DNA from: JBHIFE01 sp046760985
GTDB lineage: Bacteria > Chloroflexota > Dehalococcoidia > Dehalococcoidales > RBG-16-60-22
DNA length: 15,002 bases
Assembly: GCA_046760985.1 (NCBI GenBank)
Contig: JBHIFE010000031.1
Span: forward strand, 1 to 15,002
Direction: 5' to 3'
The translations under genes were made by a program, and so were the position numbers. The notes below the pieces were generated by a model. That model ran no database searches, was not told where the DNA came from, and was given only the letters and a program-made list of their open reading frames with translations. This document shows positions 6,891 through 14,530 of this stretch, piece by piece. How positions within the stretch are numbered: position 1 is the first letter of the stretch; each line of letters begins with the position of its first letter.

Positions 6891-7391
6891 ATGACTGAGA
6901 ATACCAGAAATGGGATAACGATGGTGTTGGGCTTAGGGAACCTATTGTTAGGTGACGAAGGTTTTGGTATTCACGTCGTGCGCCGGTTGAGGGGGATGGA
7001 ATTGCCCAGCCACATCAAGGTGGTGGAGGGTGGTGTCGGTGGTTTTAACCTCTTAGGTCATCTGGATGGAGTGAAACGGTTGCTCGTCGTGGATGTAATG
7101 ATGATGGAGTCGCCTCCCGGAGAACTCCAGCTTTTTTGGTCTGGGTCTAAATTGAAAGAACCCGGGAAACGAATTCTATCATTCCATCAGGTTGGCGTGC
7201 TTGAACTAATGCAGATGTGGGAATTACTCGGCTATGAGCCTGAGGTCATTTTTCTGGTTACCCGTCCCGAAAAGGTGGAGTGGGGCACCGAGTTATCGCC
7301 ACCCCTGCAATCTGCGGTATCTGAGGCAACCGAATTAATTCAACACTTATGCTTGGATTTTGGGGGGAAAGGAGTAAGGGGGTATGATTAG
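6891..7391 (+). CDS. hyaD: Hydrogenase maturation protease (large-subunit C-terminal endopeptidase)
   Basis: A cytoplasmic Ni-recognising endopeptidase of the HyaD/HybD/HupD family that cuts the C-terminal tail off the large subunit after the final metal-binding His. The family motif GLGNLLLGDEGFG contains Glu23. Asp68 (VVDVMM) and His99 (SFHQVG) complete the Ni-sensing triad corresponding to HybD Glu16, Asp62 and His93. At 166 residues it has the normal family length. The start has an upstream GAGGAGAAG site. Its stop overlaps the start of the next small gene by 8 bases. Its expected substrate is HyaB two genes upstream, cut between His and Leu of CAIH-LID. Confidence 0.95.
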   Translation: MTENTRNGITMVLGLGNLLLGDEGFGIHVVRRLRGMELPSHIKVVEGGVGGFNLLGHLDGVKRLLVVDVMMMESPPGELQLFWSGSKLKEPGKRILSFHQVGVLELMQMWELLGYEPEVIFLVTRPEKVEWGTELSPPLQSAVSEATELIQHLCLDFGGKGVRGYD

Positions 7392-7563
7392 TTTGAGTTT
7401 TTTAGTCACTTTACCCCTATTCATAATTGCCATAGTGATATTTGGCTACGGTCTGACACGAGAAGATGAGCGAGCTAGCCAGACAACGATGACAATCGGC
7501 TTGGGTGTCGGACTGCTGGGTGTCATTGTGGCAGCAATAATGTTTGGCTTCTTCTCCCTGTAG
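7384..7563 (+). CDS. Small two-helix membrane protein within the hydrogenase operon
   Basis: I do not recognise this family. The ORF encodes 59 residues: a first hydrophobic helix (about 3-22, LSFLVTLPLFIIAIVIFGYG), a charged loop LTREDERASQ and a second helix (about 36-58) that is glycine-rich and ends FGFFSL at the stop. The ATG at 7384 overlaps the hyaD stop by 8 bases and is preceded by AAAGGAGT, a good ribosome binding site, so translation is likely coupled to hyaD. Its position between the protease and hypA suggests it acts with the membrane-bound hydrogenase, for example as a small accessory subunit or assembly factor of the cytochrome b. That role is inference. Against chance: it has a binding site, tight spacing and a coherent hairpin topology. 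Confidence 0.7.
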   Translation: MISLSFLVTLPLFIIAIVIFGYGLTREDERASQTTMTIGLGVGLLGVIVAAIMFGFFSL

Positions 7564-7575
7564 GATAACTGGTAC

Positions 7576-7593
7576 CCCCGATTAACATCGGGG
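7576..7593 (+). other. Stem-loop between the hya and hyp gene blocks
   Basis: A perfect 7-base stem, CCCCGAT at 7576-7582 pairing with ATCGGGG at 7587-7593, encloses the loop TAAC. It lies in the only non-coding gap (7564-7630) inside the operon. The bases after it (ACTATTT) are only weakly T-rich, so it could be a partial terminator or an RNA processing or stability element separating structural from maturation genes. A second 4-base stem, AGCG-CTAA-CGCT, lies at 7601-7612. Confidence 0.4.
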
Positions 7594-7630
7594 ACTATTT
7601 AGCGCTAACGCTGATTGGGAGAGGCTAGAT

Positions 7631-7972
7631 ATGCACGAAGTAGCTATTACTCAGAGTTTGCTTGACTTTGTTCTGGAAGAAGTCGCCAAGGCTGGAGCCA
7701 GCAAGGTAGTCCAAGTAAACTTGGTGCTCGGTGAGATGTCCGGCGTAGCTGACCGGAGTATCCAGTCTAACTTTGAGCTTATGAGTAGAAATACCCCGGC
7801 AGAAGGAGCCAAGCTCTCTTTTCATAATGTACCTAAGCAGGCACACTGTCTTCAGTGTGGTCACGCTTTCCACCCCGGTAACATTTGCTGGGAATGTCCT
7901 GCATGTCACTCTGGGAAGTTTGAGATAGTAGCCGGCAATGAGCTTTATGTGGAAAGTATTGAGGTAGAATGA
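7631..7972 (+). CDS. hypA: Hydrogenase nickel chaperone HypA
   Basis: Cytoplasmic metallochaperone delivering Ni to the hydrogenase large subunit. It starts MHEVAITQSLL, with His2 the conserved Ni ligand. The zinc-binding module has Cys73-x2-Cys76 and Cys89-x2-Cys92, with an additional Cys86 just before the second pair. At 113 residues it is of normal length. The start has a GGGAGAGG site. Its usual GTPase partner HypB is not encoded in the window. It overlaps hypF by 4 bases, so the two are probably translationally coupled. Confidence 0.96.
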   Translation: MHEVAITQSLLDFVLEEVAKAGASKVVQVNLVLGEMSGVADRSIQSNFELMSRNTPAEGAKLSFHNVPKQAHCLQCGHAFHPGNICWECPACHSGKFEIVAGNELYVESIEVE

Positions 7973-10311
7973 TGAAGGCTATCTGCTCATCACCACCAAA
8001 TAAGGTAACGGTTTTCCCCAATGTCCTCAGACTAAAAATTAGCATCAGGGGGGTGGTGCAGGGTGTTGGCTTTCGTCCCTTTGTTTACCAGCTTGCCTGC
8101 CGGCATAATCTGAAGGGCTGGGTATGCAACACTTCAGGGGATGTTAAGATTGACATTGAGGGTGAGAAAGCTTCCCTGGACCAATTCCTTTCTGACCTGG
8201 AGACCTCAGCCCCGTCTCTAGCTCATATTGAGAGTATTTCAACCACAAAAGAACTAACTGTCGGTTATCAGCATTTTGAAATCCGGGATAGCATTTCTGA
8301 AGAGGGTAAATATCAACTCGTTTCACCCGATATTGCCACCTGCCCTGCCTGCCTCAAGGAAGTCTTGTCACCTGGTGACAGGCGTTATCGCTACCCCTTC
8401 ACCAACTGCACCAACTGTGGACCCCGCTTTACCATCATTGAGGACATCCCCTATGACCGACCCAAGACCACGATGCGTAATTTCCAAATGTGTCCCCAAT
8501 GCCAGCAGGAGTATGATGACCCTCTGGATCGCCGCTTTCACGCCCAACCTAACGCCTGTCCCCGCTGTGGTCCCGGTTTGCAACTGGTTGATGGTAAGGG
8601 TAACCGTGTTCCCAAAGGTGATGTATTGACAGCCGCCAGTAAGTTGCTCAAGGAGGGCAGAATTATAGCCATAAAGGGTCTGGGAGGTTTTCTTCTGGCG
8701 TGCGATGCCACCAATGATAAGGCAGTGGCACTCCTGCGGGAGAGAAAAGGGCGACCTTCCAAGCCGTTAGCCATAATGCTGACTACCCTTGAAGAGGTAA
8801 AGGAACACTGTCAGGTTTCCAGCGCTGAGGAAGAGCTTCTTACCTCCTGCCAAAGCCCAATCGTACTCTTGAGGCGGAAAGCCGGGTCTTCAATCTCACC
8901 ACTGGTAGCTCCTCAGCTCAATTACCTTGGAGTGATGCTACCTTATACTCCGCTGCACCATGTGCTGCTAAGAGAGACCGCACTACCTCTGGTGATGACC
9001 AGTGGTAATCTGAGCGAGGAGCCTATCGCCAAAGACAACGATGAGGCAATAAGAAGGCTGCAGGGGATTGCTGACTATTTTCTACTGCACAACCGGGATA
9101 TCTATGCTCGTTATGATGACAGTGTAACTATGGTGGAGAGAGGTGAGCCTCAGCTAATCCGGAGAGCCCGGGGTTACGCTCCTTACCCCATTCACCTTCC
9201 CTTTAAGGCAAAGCAGGTGCTCGCTTGCGGGGCTGAGCTAAAGAATACCTTCTGCCTCACCAGAGATGAGTACGCCTTTCTCAGCCAGCACATTGGTGAT
9301 ATGGAGAACCTAGAGACACTGGAACACTTTGAAACCACAATCAAGCTTTATCAAAGGCTTTTCCGCATCCAGCCTGAGACGGTAGCCTACGATATGCACC
9401 CAGAGTACCTATCCACCAAATACGCTAAAGCCATGGCGGCTGAGTCCACTGATATAACCTTTATTCCAGTTCAGCATCACCACGCCCATATAGTCAGTTG
9501 CATCACCGACAACGGGCTCCAAGAGCCGGTAATCGGGGTTGCCTTTGATGGTACCGGCTTCGGTAGCGATGGCTGCATCTGGGGTGGGGAATTTCTACTG
9601 GCAAACTACCGAGGTTTTGAGCGCCTGGGGCAGCTTCAGTACATACCTCTTCCCGGTGGTGCCGCTGCCATTGAGAGACCCTACCGAATGGCTATCAGCT
9701 ATCTTCTTAGTCTGCTGGGGGAAGATGCTTTGAATCAGAAACTTCCTTTCCTGAGCCGTGTTGACAGTCTTGAGACCAACCTCATCAAGAAACAGATTGA
9801 GAAGGGGATCAACTCTCCACTGACCTCCAGTTGTGGTCGGCTGTTTGATGCTGTCTCGGCTTTAATCGGCGTAAGAGACAGGATAAGCTATGAGGCTCAG
9901 GCAGCCATTGAGCTAGAAATGGTCGCTGATGAAAGTGAGACTGGTAGCTATCCCTTCTCCATCATTGAGCAAAATGGAACGGATATCGTGCACCTTGGTG
10001 AGCTATTCTCAGCCATTATCGGTGACCTTAGCCGAGGAGTTTCCTCAGCTAGTATATCAATGAAGTTCCATCGCACCATAGCTCAGGTGGTGATGAAAAT
10101 GTGCCAGCGACTGGCTAATCGAACTGGCATTAACCGGGTAGCTTTAAGCGGCGGAGTGTTCCAGAATCGTCTGCTGTTAAAGCTTACAGTGGCGACCCTA
10201 GAGCGAGCTGGATTGGGTGTGTTAACTCACCGTGAAGTACCAACCAACGACGGAGGGGTCTCTTTAGGACAGGCAGTCATTGCCAATTTCGCTGAAGAAA
10301 AGAGAGGATAA
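7969..10311 (+). CDS. hypF: Carbamoyltransferase HypF
   Basis: HypF uses carbamoyl phosphate and ATP to load a carbamoyl group on the C-terminal Cys of HypE, the source of the iron cyanide ligands. Domains in order: acylphosphatase (about 20-110, SIRGVVQGVGFRPF with Arg36); two zinc-finger pairs (about 124-215, CPACLKE, CTNCGPRFTI, CPQCQQEY, CPRCGPG); a YrdC-like domain (about 220-400, KGLGGFLLACDATN and KGRPSKPLAIM); and a Kae1-like C-terminal domain with HHHAH at about 504 and GVFQNRLLL near the end. At 780 residues it is full length. The first 20 residues precede the acylphosphatase domain, but no later start is available; ATG codons at 7969 and 7972 are both possible. The hypA stop overlaps the start. 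Confidence 0.97.
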   Translation: MMKAICSSPPNKVTVFPNVLRLKISIRGVVQGVGFRPFVYQLACRHNLKGWVCNTSGDVKIDIEGEKASLDQFLSDLETSAPSLAHIESISTTKELTVGYQHFEIRDSISEEGKYQLVSPDIATCPACLKEVLSPGDRRYRYPFTNCTNCGPRFTIIEDIPYDRPKTTMRNFQMCPQCQQEYDDPLDRRFHAQPNACPRCGPGLQLVDGKGNRVPKGDVLTAASKLLKEGRIIAIKGLGGFLLACDATNDKAVALLRERKGRPSKPLAIMLTTLEEVKEHCQVSSAEEELLTSCQSPIVLLRRKAGSSISPLVAPQLNYLGVMLPYTPLHHVLLRETALPLVMTSGNLSEEPIAKDNDEAIRRLQGIADYFLLHNRDIYARYDDSVTMVERGEPQLIRRARGYAPYPIHLPFKAKQVLACGAELKNTFCLTRDEYAFLSQHIGDMENLETLEHFETTIKLYQRLFRIQPETVAYDMHPEYLSTKYAKAMAAESTDITFIPVQHHHAHIVSCITDNGLQEPVIGVAFDGTGFGSDGCIWGGEFLLANYRGFERLGQLQYIPLPGGAAAIERPYRMAISYLLSLLGEDALNQKLPFLSRVDSLETNLIKKQIEKGINSPLTSSCGRLFDAVSALIGVRDRISYEAQAAIELEMVADESETGSYPFSIIEQNGTDIVHLGELFSAIIGDLSRGVSSASISMKFHRTIAQVVMKMCQRLANRTGINRVALSGGVFQNRLLLKLTVATLERAGLGVLTHREVPTNDGGVSLGQAVIANFAEEKRG

Positions 10312-10313
10312 TT

Positions 10314-10535
10314 ATGTGTTTGGCAATTCCAGCCCTGGTCAAATCCGTAGATGGGCAAACGGCTGAGGTGGAGATAGGTGGGGTAAGTCGCCAGGTCAGT
10401 ATCTGGCTCACCCCGGAGGTTAAAAAAGGGGATTACGTGCTGTTGCATACCGGCTATGCCATCAATATCATCAATGAAGCCGAGGCTAAAGAGACCCTCA
10501 AGTTATTGCAAGAGATAGCCAATCAAACTGAATAG
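10314..10535 (+). CDS. hypC: Hydrogenase maturation chaperone HypC
   Basis: A small cytoplasmic chaperone that, with HypD, holds the Fe(CN)2CO unit and passes it to the large-subunit precursor. It begins MCLAIP; the Cys exposed after removal of Met1 is the essential iron-binding residue. The 73 residues form the expected OB-like fold followed by an acidic helix. It starts two bases after the hypF stop, with a GAGAGGA site in the end of hypF. Confidence 0.96.
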   Translation: MCLAIPALVKSVDGQTAEVEIGGVSRQVSIWLTPEVKKGDYVLLHTGYAINIINEAEAKETLKLLQEIANQTE

Positions 10536-10546
10536 CAGGATAAAGA

Positions 10547-11641
10547 ATGAGATTTATTGACGAGTATCGCGATGCTGAACTGGGCAAGCGTCTTATTGAC
10601 AGGATTCACCGCCAGTCAACAAGACCAGTGAGATTTATGGAGTTTTGCGGCGGGCACACGGTTACCATCTTCAAACATGGTATCCGCCAGCTTCTGCCAC
10701 CTACCATAGAGATGCTCTCTGGTCCGGGATGTCCGGTTTGCGTCACCGCTAACGCTGACCTGGATAAGGCAATCGCCTTAGCTCGCCTTCCCGATGTTAT
10801 TATCACCACCTTTGGCGATATGCTTAAAGTGCCCGGGAGTTACTCCAGCCTGCAGCAGGTTAAGGCTGAGGGTGGGGACATCCGCGTAGTTTACTCCACT
10901 CAGGATGCTCTTGATATCGCCCGGCGTAATCCTTCAAAATCCGTCGTTTTCCTCGGCATTGGTTTTGAAACCACCGCCCCAACCATTGCCGCCTCCACCT
11001 TAGAGGCAGCACGGGAAGGAATTGGCAACTACTATGTCCTATCATTACATAAGCTGTGCCCACCGGTAATGAAGGCGCTCCTTGACTCTGGTGAAATAAA
11101 GCTGGATGGCATTGTCTGCCCCGGTCACGTCAGTGCCATTATTGGTTCCCGTCCCTATCACTTCATACCTGATGACTACGGCATCGCTTGTGTCATCTCT
11201 GGCTTCGAGCCTTTAGATGTCCTTCTTTGCATTTATATGCTGGTGACACAGATTGAGAGTGGCAAGCCCGGTGTGCAGATAGCTTACCGCCGTGGGGTCA
11301 AACCGGAAGGTAACCAGCAGGCTCTTGAAATTATGGAGCAGGTCTTTGAGCCCGGTGAAGCCAACTGGAGAGGAATCGGAACAGTCCCCGAAAGCGGCTT
11401 AAGGCTAAGAAAGGAATATCAGCACTTTGATGCTGAGCACGCTTTTAAGTTCAACCTAAAACCTCCGCGTGAGCCTGAAGGGTGTTTGTGTGGTGACATC
11501 CTGCGCGGGGCAAAGACCCCCCTTGATTGTAAGCTCTTCCGTCAGGCATGTAGCCCAGAACACCCGGTGGGTCCCTGCATGGTTTCCTCGGAGGGTAGTT
11601 GTTCCACCTACTATCACTATGGAGATGGCTATGAAGGATAA
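10547..11641 (+). CDS. hypD: Hydrogenase maturation protein HypD
   Basis: An iron-sulphur scaffold on which iron receives its CN and CO ligands, in complex with HypC and HypE. Conserved motifs are FCGGHT (Cys34), GPGCPVC (Cys62, Cys65), TTFGDMLKVPGS and GFETTAP. A C-terminal cysteine set (CLCGDILRG, DCKLF, CSPEHPVGPCMVSSEGSC) includes the [4Fe-4S] ligands. At 364 residues it is full length. It lies 11 bases after hypC and overlaps the hypE start by 11 bases. Confidence 0.97.
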   Translation: MRFIDEYRDAELGKRLIDRIHRQSTRPVRFMEFCGGHTVTIFKHGIRQLLPPTIEMLSGPGCPVCVTANADLDKAIALARLPDVIITTFGDMLKVPGSYSSLQQVKAEGGDIRVVYSTQDALDIARRNPSKSVVFLGIGFETTAPTIAASTLEAAREGIGNYYVLSLHKLCPPVMKALLDSGEIKLDGIVCPGHVSAIIGSRPYHFIPDDYGIACVISGFEPLDVLLCIYMLVTQIESGKPGVQIAYRRGVKPEGNQQALEIMEQVFEPGEANWRGIGTVPESGLRLRKEYQHFDAEHAFKFNLKPPREPEGCLCGDILRGAKTPLDCKLFRQACSPEHPVGPCMVSSEGSCSTYYHYGDGYEG

Positions 11642-12635
11642 GATTCTGCTGGCTCACGGGAGTGGTGGCAAACTCAGCCATGACCTGGTGGAGAAGAACT
11701 TCGTCCCCGTGTTCAAAAATCCACTACTGGATAAACTGGATGATTCCGCCGTTTTCGACCTCAGTGGTCGCCTAGCCTTTACCACTGATAGCTACGTGGT
11801 GAGCCCCATTTTCTTCCCCGGTGGGGATATTGGCAAGCTGGCGGTATGTGGCACGGTCAACGATTTGGCAATGAGTGGCGCCACGCCCCTTTACCTGAGT
11901 ATATCTCTGGTTGTAGAGGAGGGCTTCCCACTGAGCGACCTGCAAAGGGTGATAACCTCGGTTCAAAAAAGCGCCGAAGAGGCTGAGGTAAAGGTAGTCA
12001 CTGGTGATACCAAAGTGGTGAATCGGGGCAGCGCTGATAAACTTTTCATCAATACTACCGGGATAGGGCTTGTTCCCCCGGGAGTTGATATTTCCAGTTC
12101 CAAGGCTGAGCCAGGTGACAAAATAATCCTCAGTGGTACCATCGGTGACCATGGCATTGCTGTATTAAGTGAGCGGGAAGGATTACAATTCTCAGTTCCG
12201 ATTGAAAGCGACTGTGCCCCCTTACACAAACTTGTCGCTGAGATGCTTGAGACCGGTAGTACTATTCACTGCCTCCGCGACCCCACCAGAGGCGGAGTAG
12301 CCAGCACCCTCAATGAAATTGCAAGACAATCCAAGGTGGGCATAGAGATTGAGGAGGAAAGAATACCGGTACAAGAAGCAGTGCGTGCCACTTGCGAACT
12401 ATTGGGCTTTGACCCCCTCTATGTGGCTAACGAAGGGAAACTGGTGGCAGTGGTTCCTGAGCCAGACGCGGAAAAGGTGCTGGCTAAAATGCGCCATAAC
12501 CAATGTGGCACTCAGTCAACTATTATCGGGGAGATAGTAGCCGAACATCCCGGGCGAGTAGTTATGAGAACTAGCCTCGGAGCATCCCGGGTCATAGACA
12601 TGCTCGTTGGCGAGTTACTTCCCCGAATCTGCTAA
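11631..12635 (+). CDS. hypE: Carbamoyl dehydratase HypE
   Basis: HypE dehydrates the thiocarboxamide on its own C-terminal Cys to a thiocyanate and donates cyanide to iron on HypC-HypD. Motifs: AHGSGGK near the N-terminus, the PurM-like GTVNDLAMSGATP, GDTKVV, LSGTIGDHGIAVL and RDPTRGGVASTLNEIA, and the terminal PRIC with the modified Cys334. The frame stays open far upstream inside hypD. The ATG at 11631 is preferred because GGAG at 11621-11624 lies 6 bases before it and the product then has the usual 334 residues. ATGs at 11619 and 11625 are weaker options. It is last in the operon. Confidence 0.96.
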   Translation: MKDKILLAHGSGGKLSHDLVEKNFVPVFKNPLLDKLDDSAVFDLSGRLAFTTDSYVVSPIFFPGGDIGKLAVCGTVNDLAMSGATPLYLSISLVVEEGFPLSDLQRVITSVQKSAEEAEVKVVTGDTKVVNRGSADKLFINTTGIGLVPPGVDISSSKAEPGDKIILSGTIGDHGIAVLSEREGLQFSVPIESDCAPLHKLVAEMLETGSTIHCLRDPTRGGVASTLNEIARQSKVGIEIEEERIPVQEAVRATCELLGFDPLYVANEGKLVAVVPEPDAEKVLAKMRHNQCGTQSTIIGEIVAEHPGRVVMRTSLGASRVIDMLVGELLPRIC

Positions 12636-12726
12636 AAATCACGATTTTAGCCATCCTTCCGGTGTAAACTATCTTCTAAGTTTCCTACCTCAGCTTCACC
12701 CAGACCAGCCCCCGGCGATAAAGGGC

Positions 12727-12755
12727 TTGTCCTCCAGGAAATGAATAGTTAGAAT
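12727..12755 (+). promoter_or_regulatory. Predicted sigma-70 promoter for the PAC2 pair
   Basis: TTGTCC (4 of 6) at 12727-12732, a 17-base spacer and TAGAAT (5 of 6) at 12750-12755. The predicted start near 12762 gives a leader of about 28 bases to the TTG start. This suggests the PAC2 genes form a unit separate from the hydrogenase operon. I see no clear terminator after hypE. Confidence 0.45.
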
Positions 12756-12789
12756 AAGTAGTGGAAGTTGTTGGAAAAGAGGGTAAGAA

Positions 12790-13704
12790 TTGGGAGTCAG
12801 ACTTTATCAACAGCCAAGCCTTAAGAAGCCAGATATGATTGCTTGCTGGCCGGGAATCGGAAATATCGGGCTAATCGCCGTGGACACGCTGAGGGGGCAG
12901 ATTCAAGCCAGAGAATTGGGAGAAATAGAGCCCTGGGATTTCTTCTACCCGAGGAAGGTTATAATCAAAGCCAGCGTACTGGAAGATTTAGAGTTTCCCA
13001 GTAATAAGTTTTATTACAAAAGGCTGGGGAAGAAAGATTTAATATTCTTCATCGGAGAAGAGCAGCCAACTGACGGGGAAGGTATGTATGCCGAGGGAAG
13101 GAAAGCTTATCAAATGGCAAATTTAGTTTTAGATGTGGCGGAAAGGTTTGGGTGCCGGAGAGTCTATACCTCGGGCGCCGCCGTTGCCCTCACCCATCAT
13201 ACACTAAAGCCAAAGGTCTGGGCAGTGACCAGCCGAGACGACTTAAATAGGGAAGTGAAAAGTTATGAGAATACTATCTTAATGGGTGAAGTTGAAGGTG
13301 TGGGCGGTCAGGGTAGCATCACCGGTTTAAACGGACTCTTACTAGGGCTAGCCAAGAAGCGGGGCTTTGAAGCCGTCTGTTTGATGGGCGAGATACCAGA
13401 TTATCTCTCCAGAGCTCCCCTACCCTACCCAAGAGCATCAAAAGCAGTACTGGAGGTTCTGACCAAAGTCATGAAAATTGAGATTGATTACGGTGCTCTT
13501 GATGAAATGGCGGTTCAAGTAGATGACGTTATCAACAGCCTCTATGAGAAGTTCCCCCCAGAAATAAGGGAGAGGATTGAGCAAAGAAAATCCATCGCCC
13601 AAGCTAAGCCAGAGACGATAACTGACGAGGATGAGAAATGGATTAAAGAGCACATTGACGAACTCTTCAAAAAGGGAGGCAAGGGGGATGAAAAATCCTC
13701 CTAA
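12790..13704 (+). CDS. PAC2 family protein (canonical member of the pair)
   Basis: A PAC2-fold protein (PF09754), related to proteasome assembly chaperone 2 and to archaeal and bacterial proteins of uncertain role. The hallmark segment CWPGIGNIGLIAVDTL begins at about residue 19. Further conserved parts are FFIGEEQPTDGEGMY, the VYTSGAAVALTHH segment, and GGQGSITGLNGLLLGLAKKRG followed by GEIPDYLSRAPLPYP. The C-terminal third is charged and helical. The start is a TTG: an in-frame TAA lies just 3 bases upstream of it, no later start precedes the core domain, and a GAGGG site sits about 8 bases before. Length is 304 residues. It overlaps the next gene by 17 bases. No proteasome gene lies nearby, so the partner is unknown. 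Confidence 0.85.
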   Translation: MGVRLYQQPSLKKPDMIACWPGIGNIGLIAVDTLRGQIQARELGEIEPWDFFYPRKVIIKASVLEDLEFPSNKFYYKRLGKKDLIFFIGEEQPTDGEGMYAEGRKAYQMANLVLDVAERFGCRRVYTSGAAVALTHHTLKPKVWAVTSRDDLNREVKSYENTILMGEVEGVGGQGSITGLNGLLLGLAKKRGFEAVCLMGEIPDYLSRAPLPYPRASKAVLEVLTKVMKIEIDYGALDEMAVQVDDVINSLYEKFPPEIRERIEQRKSIAQAKPETITDEDEKWIKEHIDELFKKGGKGDEKSS

Positions 13705-14518
13705 ATTCACCCGGCAGCTCAAACCACGATATGCCTCTTTAGTTGTTGGCTGGAGCATGGACGCAAGTTCATTAGGGGCAAAAGTAACCGATTACTTAAA
13801 TAGAAAACTCGGGTGCCAGAGCTTCGGTGAGATTGAATCGGTAGAATTTTTCCCTTTCGGAGGAGTAACAGTTAAAGATGACCTCGTCCAATTCCCCGAA
13901 AGTAAATTCTTTGCCTGCCCCAAGAATGACCTACTGGTTTTTAGCAGCGACCCACCCAGTTACGAATGGTATAAATTTCTGAACCTGATTCTGGACACCG
14001 CCGAGCATTATTGTCGCGTAAAGGAGCTACATACTGTTGGCGGCATGGTTTCCCTAAGTGCCCACACTGCTCCCCGCAAGCTACTGGGTACCTTCAATTC
14101 ACCAGAGTTGAAGGAAGCCCTGAGCCAATACAACCTCGCCGGGGAACTGGATTATGAAACTCCTCCCAGCCATAGACCTACTCTAAGCTCCTTTCTGCTA
14201 TGGGTAGCCAAGAAGAGAAATATCCCAGGGGTTAACCTCTGGGTACCAATCCCCTTTTATCTGGTAACCCTGGACGACCCAAAGGCTCAAAGGAGAATTC
14301 TTGAATTCTTCAATCAAAGATTCAACCTAGGAATTAACCTTAGTGACCTTGATGAAGAGATTAGGCGGCAAAATCAAATAATAGCCGAAATAAGGAACAA
14401 CCTTCCCGATATTGATGAATCCATCGGTAGATTAGAGAGCAACCTAAGGCTCCCAGAGGAAGAAAGCCAAAGATTGATTAAAGAGATAGAGAAATTTCTT
14501 AAGGAAAAAAGAGGCTAA
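13688..14518 (+). CDS. Diverged PAC2-like protein (second member of the pair)
   Basis: A likely paralogue of the preceding gene with the same layout: VVGWSMDASSLGAKVTDYL in place of the PGIGN segment, FGEIESVEFFPFGG, LHTVGGMVSLSAHT in place of VYTSGAAVALTHH, and a WVPIPFYL segment in place of GEIPDYL. The glycine-rich GSITGLNGLLL loop is replaced by SHRPTLSSFLL. The last 60 residues (from SDLDEEIRR) look like a coiled coil. The ATG at 13688 is chosen because GGAGG at 13675-13679 precedes it; an upstream in-frame ATG at 13631 would add 19 residues copied from out-of-frame PAC2 coding sequence. Length is 276 residues. Overlapping translation suggests equal production and a heteromeric complex. 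The assignment rests on pattern alignment with its neighbour. Confidence 0.7.
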   Translation: MKNPPKFTRQLKPRYASLVVGWSMDASSLGAKVTDYLNRKLGCQSFGEIESVEFFPFGGVTVKDDLVQFPESKFFACPKNDLLVFSSDPPSYEWYKFLNLILDTAEHYCRVKELHTVGGMVSLSAHTAPRKLLGTFNSPELKEALSQYNLAGELDYETPPSHRPTLSSFLLWVAKKRNIPGVNLWVPIPFYLVTLDDPKAQRRILEFFNQRFNLGINLSDLDEEIRRQNQIIAEIRNNLPDIDESIGRLESNLRLPEEESQRLIKEIEKFLKEKRG

Positions 14519-14530
14519 ACTTGCCGCAAT

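Noticed and set aside
11469..11630. Upstream extension of hypE inside hypD
   Set aside because: The added residues are out-of-frame hypD sequence. The ATG at 11631 with GGAG upstream gives the normal HypE N-terminus.
12632..12650. Dyad CTAAAAATCACGATTTTAG at the hypE stop as a terminator
   Set aside because: AT-rich, imperfect (bulged A, very small loop) and not followed by a T tract.
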